This document shows, one piece after another, positions 1-4,955 of a stretch of 14,760 nt of DNA. The translations under genes and the position numbers were made by a program. Source of the DNA: Candidatus Cloacimonadota bacterium. Its GTDB lineage: Bacteria; Hydrothermota; E44-bin80. The notes below the pieces were generated by a model that made no database searches, was not told the origin of the DNA, and saw only the letters and a list, made by a program, of their open reading frames with translations. The number at the start of each line of letters is the position of its first letter. Within the stretch, counting starts at the first letter, position 1. The stretch covers positions 1-14,760 of the forward strand of contig SOKD01000256.1 in the NCBI GenBank assembly GCA_004376305.1, in the 5' to 3' direction.

Positions 1-166
1 GTTTACCTGCCAACTTACCCTACTGAAAGGAAAGTATGGTTACCACATGCTCCTTAATTGTAAGAAACCATTCCTCATACAGAAGATCCTTCTCTCTGCA
101 CGAGCACATTTCAAGACGAAGGGACTCCGTATCATGTACGATATAGATCCATTTGATATGATGTAG
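1..166 (+). CDS. priA: Primosomal protein N' (PriA helicase), C-terminal end only
   Basis: The frame is open from base 2 to a TAG at 164-166 and gives the last 54 residues of a protein whose start lies outside the window. The segment contains 'LKGKYGYHMLL', then a helix 'LIQKILLSARAHF', then 'GLRIMYDIDPFDMM' at the extreme C-terminus. PriA ends the same way: an 'I+G+YRWQ-LL' strand, a helix, and a final strand with a D-x-DP motif a few residues from the stop. PriA is the 3'-to-5' helicase that reloads the replisome at stalled forks. The call rests on this short C-terminal pattern alone, because the helicase motifs and zinc-binding cysteines are not visible here. The reverse-strand frame over the same bases has no recognisable features. 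Confidence 0.7.
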   Translation, partial: FTCQLTLLKGKYGYHMLLNCKKPFLIQKILLSARAHFKTKGLRIMYDIDPFDMM

Positions 167-195
167 TTCACAAAAAAAGAACGTATACCATTTAA

Positions 196-225
196 TTGAT
201 TTCACTGATTGCATATGTTTATAAG
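196..225 (+). promoter_or_regulatory. Candidate sigma70-type promoter, almost leaderless
   Basis: TTGATT (196-201) is followed by an 18-bp spacer and TATAAG (220-225). The signal-peptide ATG at 235 begins 9 bases after the -10 box, so transcription would start within a few bases of the start codon. There is no Shine-Dalgarno sequence. The TTG inside the -35 box could be read as an upstream start codon, but that would hide the signal peptide. Confidence 0.45.
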
Positions 226-234
226 CACGTGAAA

Positions 235-1440
235 ATGAATAAAACTCTTACCGCTGTATCACTCGTACTCCTCCTGGTAAGTGCTGTCCTGGCACAGGTA
301 CCTGATACGCTCTGGACAAAAACCTACGGTGGCAGCAACGATGACTCCGGACGTTCCATCCAGGTAACGAAAGATGGGGGATACATAATCGTTGGTCATA
401 CCGGTTCTGTAAACAAGGATTTTGATGTGTACTGCATCAAAACTAACTCATCCGGTGACACGCTCTGGACAAGAATCTATGGTGGTCCTGACTGGGATAC
501 AGGTTCCTCTATAAAGCAATGCGCGGACCGCGGGTACATTATAACAGGATACACAAAATCGTCAGGTGCAGGATCGAATGATGTCCTGCTTATAAAGATT
601 GACTCGCTGGGTAAAGTCGAATGGACCAAAACCTATGGAGGTCCTAACGAAGATGGCGCTTCTTCAGTCCAGCAAACCGTGGATGGAGGATACATCATAA
701 CCGGTGAAACCATGTCCTTCGGGGCGCAAGATTACGATGTTTTCATCATAAAGACCGATTCCGTTGGTAAGCTTCTCTGGTCAAAAACAATTGGCGGAAG
801 CGATTGTGATGGAAGTCAGGCTATTATCCAGACATATGATGGAGGATATGCAATTATTGGCGATACAAAATCCTATGGGAGAGGATGGCACGATGTGTAT
901 CTCATTAAAACAGATATTCAGGGAGAAACACTTTGGACCAGAACCTATGGAGGTGCGGATTTCGACTATGGTGAATCAATTCAGCAAACAAAAGATAGAG
1001 GATTTATCATTGCTGGCTGGACTCGGTCCTTTGGTTCGGGCATGAGCGATGTGTATCTCATAAAGACAGACAGGTATGGTGACACACTCTGGACAAGAAC
1101 CTATGGTGGCACAGATCATGATTTCGGATTTTCAGTTATCGAAAACCATGACGGTGGTTACCTTATTGTGGGTGACACAAAATCTTTCGGTTCAGGCTGG
1201 TATGATGTTTACGTAATAAAGACTGATGCAAACGGGGATACATTGTGGACGAAAACTGTTGGAGGAATAAAGCCTGATGAAGGTTTCTCAATCGATCGAA
1301 CTTTTGATGGCGGATGTGTTATCGTCGGAAATTCCAGATCATTCGGTTCATGGAACGATGATGTCTACCTTATACGGTTAGAACCTTTTGAGCCATCAGA
1401 TCAAATTTTGCGTATCCTCATCCGGGATTCAACAAAATAA
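235..1440 (+). CDS. Secreted seven-repeat beta-propeller-like surface protein
   Basis: This is a protein of 401 residues starting at ATG 235. The first ~20 residues (MNKTLTAVSLVLLLVSAVLA) form a signal peptide with a likely cleavage after 'VLA'. The mature protein is seven tandem 51-52-residue repeats of the form D-TLW-T-R-T-YGG-x-D-x-D-x-G-x-S-I-x-Q-T-x-DGGY-I-I-x-G-x-T-x-SFG-x-G-x-x-DVYLIKTD-x-x-G. Seven units suggest, by inference, a seven-bladed propeller. Such proteins are common in WOR-3-like and related candidate phyla, where many end in a C-terminal sorting/FlgD-like domain. This one stops 18 residues after the last repeat and has no such domain, so it may be released, or it may have lost its tail. 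The in-frame TTG at 196 was rejected because it would bury the signal peptide. The ligand is unknown. Confidence 0.75.
   Translation: MNKTLTAVSLVLLLVSAVLAQVPDTLWTKTYGGSNDDSGRSIQVTKDGGYIIVGHTGSVNKDFDVYCIKTNSSGDTLWTRIYGGPDWDTGSSIKQCADRGYIITGYTKSSGAGSNDVLLIKIDSLGKVEWTKTYGGPNEDGASSVQQTVDGGYIITGETMSFGAQDYDVFIIKTDSVGKLLWSKTIGGSDCDGSQAIIQTYDGGYAIIGDTKSYGRGWHDVYLIKTDIQGETLWTRTYGGADFDYGESIQQTKDRGFIIAGWTRSFGSGMSDVYLIKTDRYGDTLWTRTYGGTDHDFGFSVIENHDGGYLIVGDTKSFGSGWYDVYVIKTDANGDTLWTKTVGGIKPDEGFSIDRTFDGGCVIVGNSRSFGSWNDDVYLIRLEPFEPSDQILRILIRDSTK
304..1383 (+). repeat. Seven tandem ~156-bp coding repeats
   Basis: Units begin at 304, 457, 613, 769, 925, 1081 and 1237. The first is 153 bp, the next five are 156 bp and the last is slightly shortened. 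The best conserved stretch at DNA level is the start of each unit (for example 'ctctggacaagaa' at 469 and 1087). Units 5 and 6 look most alike. The regular length suggests expansion by unequal recombination of one module. Confidence 0.85.
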
Positions 1441-1460
1441 AGTAAGAACGTTTCAAACCA

Positions 1461-1531
1461 CCCGAAGGGCTCACACCGTTCTGAAAGAACCGACTCCGTT
1501 GCACAGCAACCATTACCGTTCCGCAGGAACC
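1461..1531. repeat. Array of short hairpins with exact 20-bp period
   Basis: Three units begin with CCGTT at 1476, 1496 and 1516. The stems are GTTCT-gaa-AGAAC (1478-1490), GTTGC-aca-GCAAC (1498-1510) and GTTCC-gca-GGAAC (1518-1530). The outer GTT/AAC pairs and flanking CC/C are constant. The two inner base pairs change together (CT/AG, GC/GC, CC/GG), which is a compensatory pattern. A weaker hairpin, CCC-gaa-GGG (1461-1469), sits one period upstream. The array lies between the stop of the repeat-protein gene (1440) and the stop of tsaD (1537-1539), so it ends almost at the tsaD stop codon. It may act as a bidirectional terminator or mRNA 3'-end stabiliser, or be a REP-like mobile repeat. Confidence 0.7.
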
Positions 1532-1536
1532 GTTCT

Positions 1537-2532
1537 TTAATATATATCCTCTGTCGGGTTTGCTTTAATAGAAAATGAAGCACGCTCTCCCTTTTTGTAA
1601 TGATCGTATCCGCATGCAGCAATCATGGCAGCATTATCGGTACAAAGTTGTTTATCAGGAAAGTAGACAGTAAAACCCTCTTTTTTCGCTTCTCGAAAGA
1701 ATCTATCCCGAAGAAAATCATTTGCAGAAACACCACCTGAAACAGCAATCTTCATAATTTTCGTTTCCTGTATTGCCTTCACTGATTTCTTCAGTAACAT
1801 CCTTACCGCTATCTTCTGAAATGATGCAGCTACATCTGCCCTCTGCTCCTCCCGCTCCGCTTCCGATAAATCATTTAAGTAGTAAAGAACAGCAGTTTTT
1901 AAACCGCTAAAACTGAAATCGTAATTTTTAACTCTACCAAGAGGAAACGGAATCGCATCAGCATTACCCCCTCTGGCAAGTTCCTCGATTGCAGGTCCGC
2001 CAGGATATGACAATCCCAGCAGATTGCCCACTTTGTCAAATGCTTCACCGCAGGCATCATCGAGTGTTGAACCAAGAAGTTGATACTGTCCTCGTTCATC
2101 GATAACGATAAGGTCCGTGTGTCCGCCTGACACGATGAGTCCCAGAAGAGGGGAGTCCAGTTCAGGGTAAGTAAGAAAATTAGCGTAGATATGACCTTCA
2201 AGGTGATTAATGGCAAGGAATGGAATATTGAGTGAAAAAGCAAGGGATTTCGCAAAGGAAAGCCCCACGAGGAGAGAACCAATAAGTCCGGGACTCTGCG
2301 TGACAGCAATTGCATCTAAATCTCGCAGGGAAACGGCAGCATCGAACAGGCACCTTTTTACAACGGGGATGATGTTTCTGATATGATCTCTCGAAGCAAG
2401 TTCAGGTACCACTCCGCCATATTCAGCATGAATATCCTGTGAAAACACAACACTGGAGAGTATTTTTTTCCCGTCTTCGACAACAGCGGCGGCGGTTTCA
2501 TCGCATGATGTTTCAATACCGAGTATTAACAT
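1537..2532 (-). CDS. tsaD: tRNA N6-adenosine threonylcarbamoyltransferase TsaD (Kae1/Qri7 family)
   Basis: A protein of 331 residues, close to the usual ~335-340 for bacterial TsaD. With TsaB/TsaE it transfers the threonylcarbamoyl group from TC-AMP to A37 of ANN-decoding tRNAs to form t6A. The N-terminal ASKHA motif 'ILGIETSCDET' is at residues 3-13. The metal-binding HxxxH is H110-LEG-H114, the 'SGGHTD' loop is at 135-140, 'YPGGP' at 176-180, and the C-terminal 'CTDNAAM' (D299) completes the metal site. No key residue is missing. The ATG at 2532 lies 21 bp after the YbbR gene, with no strong Shine-Dalgarno sequence, so it is probably the last gene of the PLDc_N-YbbR-tsaD transcript. The hairpin array starts just beyond its stop. 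The partner genes tsaB, tsaC and tsaE are not in the window. Confidence 0.96.
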   Translation of the reverse strand: MLILGIETSCDETAAAVVEDGKKILSSVVFSQDIHAEYGGVVPELASRDHIRNIIPVVKRCLFDAAVSLRDLDAIAVTQSPGLIGSLLVGLSFAKSLAFSLNIPFLAINHLEGHIYANFLTYPELDSPLLGLIVSGGHTDLIVIDERGQYQLLGSTLDDACGEAFDKVGNLLGLSYPGGPAIEELARGGNADAIPFPLGRVKNYDFSFSGLKTAVLYYLNDLSEAEREEQRADVAASFQKIAVRMLLKKSVKAIQETKIMKIAVSGGVSANDFLRDRFFREAKKEGFTVYFPDKQLCTDNAAMIAACGYDHYKKGERASFSIKANPTEDIY

Positions 2533-2553
2533 TAAACTATTTTGCTCTTTGAA

Positions 2554-3453
2554 TCATTTCAATCGGACCTCAACACGCTGCGGATTGCATGTTTTAAATG
2601 CACATCCCTCCGGCAAGTTAAAAAACGGTATTATGTTCCCTCCAACCTTCTTCGCTTCAACATAGGCTTTAATATCAACAGCAGCTAAATTCTTAAGCAG
2701 GCTTTCCGGTCCCTGTACAGTTACTTCGAGTAATTCGGGAATTATCTCATAATTTCCCTCACCTTTAAGTGTAATCTTCACACCGGTAAGGGTCTTCGTA
2801 ACAAATCGCTCGAAATAAACATTCACCGTTACCACTTCTGTTGCGCTCGAATAACCAGTCTCAGGCATGCGTAATCGCTTTTCAACAGAAAAATCCTTCT
2901 GCAGGTTGGTAATATCAATAGTATCGGTCTGTATTTCCTTTATCTTCCTCATTCTCTTTTTTCCGCTGATAAGTACAATACTGTCTGGTTCAAGTGTTAC
3001 CTGCTTAACAAACACCCCCTCTGTGGGTGAACCTTTGAGAACGGATTTAACAGAAACCTTTTTTTCCGCTCTTTCTTCAAGTTCAAGCTCTATTTGCTGA
3101 GGTGAAATGAGCATGGTAATCTCAAGCGGTCTCCAGCTGGGAAGCACTATCCAATCTTTACTCAGTTTTACGGTATTTTTTCCAACGGTAGCATCCAAAA
3201 GACTGACCTTCATCAAAGGTTTTCCAAATATCATCAGGAGTATAAGTTGTTTTACCTTTGTTCTGATCTGAAAACGTACTTCGTCCTCGACCTCGTTCAC
3301 CACGATAAGCTTTTCAGGTACATTATGAAATACAAGTGGAGCATTAATGGTTTCCAGAACGGATTGTTCAGATGCAACATGAAACCACAGAAGAGCAGCA
3401 ATAACAATGGAGCCGATCTTTATAGAAATATTGTTAAAGAGCCACTTAAACAT
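2554..3453 (-). CDS. YbbR-domain membrane-anchored protein (CdaR-like)
   Basis: A protein of 299 residues. A short cytoplasmic start (MFKWLFNN) is followed by one membrane segment at about residues 11-27 (IKIGSIVIAALLWFHVA). The rest is an extracytoplasmic region of about three YbbR-type beta domains, at roughly 30-115, 125-215 and 220-299. Typical YbbR features are the 'ALLWFHV' anchor and the repeated '...V-x-V-x-GPESLL--L--V---V' pattern near residues 245-265. In Firmicutes the homologue CdaR regulates the diadenylate cyclase CdaA and the two genes are adjacent. Here no cdaA is present and the neighbour is tsaD, 21 bp downstream. A membrane-linked regulatory or scaffold role is therefore possible but not shown. 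The start at 3453 has no clear ribosome site and lies 13 bp after the upstream gene's stop, which supports co-transcription. Confidence 0.85.
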   Translation of the reverse strand: MFKWLFNNISIKIGSIVIAALLWFHVASEQSVLETINAPLVFHNVPEKLIVVNEVEDEVRFQIRTKVKQLILLMIFGKPLMKVSLLDATVGKNTVKLSKDWIVLPSWRPLEITMLISPQQIELELEERAEKKVSVKSVLKGSPTEGVFVKQVTLEPDSIVLISGKKRMRKIKEIQTDTIDITNLQKDFSVEKRLRMPETGYSSATEVVTVNVYFERFVTKTLTGVKITLKGEGNYEIIPELLEVTVQGPESLLKNLAAVDIKAYVEAKKVGGNIIPFFNLPEGCAFKTCNPQRVEVRLK

Positions 3454-3466
3454 TTTAACAGGAATG

Positions 3467-3694
3467 CTATTTCTTATCCATCTTCCGTTTTACCATGAAG
3501 AAATAGATAAGACCTCCAATCCATTGGGTCAAAACAACGATCAGAATCCAGATTAGTTTTGTATTGTCCCCCATTGAAGGAAAATCCTCCTCTTCTCTCT
3601 TGATGCAGTCAATGAGCATCCATATCCACAATCCAAGAAGACCAAGGATAATTAACCAGATAAATGGTACGATACAGAATGGAAATAATGACAC
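3467..3694 (-). CDS. Small two-TM protein of the PLDc_N type
   Basis: A protein of 75 residues with a GTG start. TM1 is at about residues 6-28 (rich in I, L and W, then 'WMLIDCIKREEE') and TM2 at about 46-66 ('LIWILIVVLTQWIGGLIYFFMV'-like), ending in a basic tail. The D-C-I-K-R after TM1 and the 'N-K-L-I-W-x-L-I---T-x-x-IGxLIYF' signature in TM2 match the PLDc_N / phospholipase-D-nuclease N-terminal family of short membrane proteins. The catalytic HKD domain of true cardiolipin synthases is absent. Stand-alone copies are common and their function is not known. It is the first gene of the cluster that continues with the YbbR protein (13 bp gap) and tsaD. The GTG is supported by a strong GGAGGT four bases upstream. 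Confidence 0.75.
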   Translation of the reverse strand: MSLFPFCIVPFIWLIILGLLGLWIWMLIDCIKREEEDFPSMGDNTKLIWILIVVLTQWIGGLIYFFMVKRKMDKK

Positions 3695-3698
3695 AATT

Positions 3699-3721
3699 AC
3701 CTCCGGCTTTTAGAAATTATA
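3699..3721 (-). promoter_or_regulatory. -10 box and Shine-Dalgarno that fix the GTG start
   Basis: Read on the minus strand, TATAAT (3721-3716) is followed by GGAGGT (3704-3699), then four bases to the GTG at 3694-3692. No convincing -35 hexamer was found at 16-18 bp. The -10 match is perfect, and the ribosome site is one of the strongest in the window. Confidence 0.5.
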
Positions 3722-3741
3722 AAATTCTTTCCTGCAAACAG

Positions 3742-3908
3742 TTATATTCTCTTTTGTGATTGAGGATCAAAGAAATGCGATTTTTCGATTACCGGTTTTA
3801 GAATAAGCTCTCCGCCTACACGAAAACCAGGTTCTGAATCAACTCTCGCTATGAGTTGGATCCCTTTCATAATATTTTAGTAATGTGTTTAAGACTGACA
3901 TCTGCCAT
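3742..3908 (-). pseudogene. Internally deleted sugar ABC-transporter ATPase (MalK/MsmX/UgpC type) remnant
   Basis: Two short frames on the minus strand match the two ends of one family. From ATG 3908 the sequence reads 'MADVSLKHITKIL' and then TGA. This is the usual N-terminus of MalK/MsmX-type ATPases (MA-[ED]-V-x-L-x-[HN]-[VI]-TK). Overlapping that TGA, in another frame, ATG 3870 opens a 42-codon frame. It contains 'QLIARVDS', 'GFRVGGEL' and 'SHFFDPQSQKRI', the final TOBE-domain strands of the same ATPases (compare 'ARV...HFFD-x-x-T'), and stops at 3742. The ~300 codons between them, including Walker A, the signature motif and Walker B, are gone, so the product cannot be an ATPase. The remnant sits between accD (stop at 3924) and the PLDc_N gene. 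A real deletion is the simplest reading. An assembly collapse is the alternative. Confidence 0.7.
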
Positions 3909-3923
3909 ATCAATTGTTTCTGT

Positions 3924-4757
3924 TTAGTTTTTTTCAAGAAAGAATCTCAAAACCTTGATGATAGTGTCCTTAAGGTCTTTTCTTTCAACAATGATATCGA
4001 TAAATCCATGTTCAAGGAGAAATTGTGCTTTCTGAAACCCCTCCGGTAATTTTTGTTTTATGGTCTGCTCAATAACCCGGGGACCTGCAAATCCAAGTAA
4101 TGCACCTGGCTCAGAAATAATAATATCTCCAATGGATGAATACGATGCCATCACACCTGCTGTTGTTGGATTGGTAAGTATACTGATAAAAGGAATCCTT
4201 GCTTCTTCAAGTTCAGCAAGCGCTGAACCTGTCTTTGCCATCTGCATAAGTGAGAGAATTCCCTCCTGCATTCGCGCACCACCTGAACTGCTCACGATAA
4301 TAAGTGGAATCTTTTTCCCCTTTGCTCTCAAAATAGCTCTCTTTACTTTTTCACCAACTACTGAACCCATACTCCCGCCAACAAAGGAAAAATCCATGGC
4401 TGCAAACTCGACCTCAAACCCGCCTATCATTCCTTCACCAGCAATGATTGCTTCTTTCAGACCGGTCCTCTCCTGAATTTCCCTTATTTTTCGAGGGTAT
4501 CCATCAAATTTCAGCGGATCAAGGGGGCTCAGCATTACATCATGCTCCGTAAGTCCATCATCAAGAAGAATTTTAACATAACCAGAACTCCCTATTCTAA
4601 AGTGAAATCCGCACTTTTTGCATACATGATGATTCCGTTCAAGCTCCTTCCCGTACAGGATTTCTCCACAACCCTTACACTTTTGCCAGAGCCCATCAGG
4701 AACAGTTTTTCTCTCTTCAGGAGGCTTTAACTTTCTCTTTCTTCTGAACCACTTCAT
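3924..4757 (-). CDS. accD: Acetyl-CoA carboxylase carboxyltransferase subunit beta
   Basis: A protein of 277 residues from ATG 4757. With AccA it moves the carboxyl group from biotin on AccB to acetyl-CoA, giving malonyl-CoA for fatty-acid synthesis. The N-terminal zinc ribbon is C27-x2-C30 ... C46-x2-C49. The crotonase-like carboxyltransferase core follows, with 'FVGGSMGSVVGEK', 'SSSGGARMQEG' and 'NPTTAGVMASY', the last two forming oxyanion/CoA elements of the family. It ends at 'RFFLEKN'. An upstream in-frame TTG at 4793 would add 12 residues, but it lies inside a good -35 box and the N-terminus 'MKWFRRK' is typical. accA, the usual neighbour, is not in this window. Downstream is the decayed ABC-ATPase remnant. 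Confidence 0.95.
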   Translation of the reverse strand: MKWFRRKRKLKPPEERKTVPDGLWQKCKGCGEILYGKELERNHHVCKKCGFHFRIGSSGYVKILLDDGLTEHDVMLSPLDPLKFDGYPRKIREIQERTGLKEAIIAGEGMIGGFEVEFAAMDFSFVGGSMGSVVGEKVKRAILRAKGKKIPLIIVSSSGGARMQEGILSLMQMAKTGSALAELEEARIPFISILTNPTTAGVMASYSSIGDIIISEPGALLGFAGPRVIEQTIKQKLPEGFQKAQFLLEHGFIDIIVERKDLKDTIIKVLRFFLEKN

Positions 4758-4764
4758 ACAAGCA

Positions 4765-4793
4765 ATAATATCATACGAAAAATGTGAAGTCAA
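4765..4793 (-). promoter_or_regulatory. accD promoter, nearly leaderless
   Basis: On the minus strand, TTGACT (4793-4788), a spacer of exactly 17 bp and TATTAT (4770-4765) are followed seven bases later by the accD ATG (4757). The expected transcription start is at or next to the start codon, and there is no Shine-Dalgarno sequence. This explains why the upstream TTG is unlikely to be a start codon. Confidence 0.6.
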
Positions 4794-4844
4794 GGCTTTT
4801 GTTTATCTTACGTTCTTAATAGAGTATTGAATCACGGCGGGATT

Positions 4845-4865
4845 AAATCAAATTTTAGTTGATTT
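4845..4865. promoter_or_regulatory. 7-bp inverted repeat, candidate operator in the accD/lyase divergent region
   Basis: AAATCAA (4845-4851) and TTGATTT (4859-4865) are perfect inverted repeats separated by seven bases, giving 14 bp centre-to-centre. The site lies between the divergent accD and lyase genes, about 90 bp upstream of the lyase ATG. The right arm overlaps a possible TTGATT/TTGTTA -35 element. A regulator dimer could bind here, but no regulator gene is present in the window. The AT-rich composition makes chance occurrence possible. Confidence 0.35.
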
Positions 4866-4940
4866 GTTACACGTTTTATGATAGTGTTATTTCGCTTCAA
4901 ACCGTGAGAAGTTTGATTGAGAACTGAGCAGGCAAGAACA

Positions 4941-4955
4941 GGAGCCCATGTTATG
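4941..4955 (+). promoter_or_regulatory. Ribosome binding site choosing the lyase start
   Basis: GGAG (4941-4944) lies eight bases before ATG 4953. This favours the start 'MIQILPAEP', whose PAEP aligns with the N-terminus of tyrosine phenol-lyase, over the in-frame TTG at 4917, which has no such site. Confidence 0.6.

Noticed and set aside
20..214. 64-codon reverse-strand frame at the left edge
   Set aside because: It lies opposite the PriA C-terminal frame, has no family features and no ribosome site.
196..234. TTG at 196 as the start of the repeat protein
   Set aside because: It would place 13 residues before a clear signal peptide, and the TTG is part of a -35 box.
1476..1531. Hairpin array as a CRISPR
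   Set aside because: Units are 20 bp with no unique spacers, and each unit is itself a hairpin with variable inner pairs.
4758..4793. TTG at 4793 as the accD start
   Set aside because: The TTG is inside the TTGACT -35 element with a 17-bp spacer to TATTAT, and MKWFRRK is the typical AccD N-terminus.
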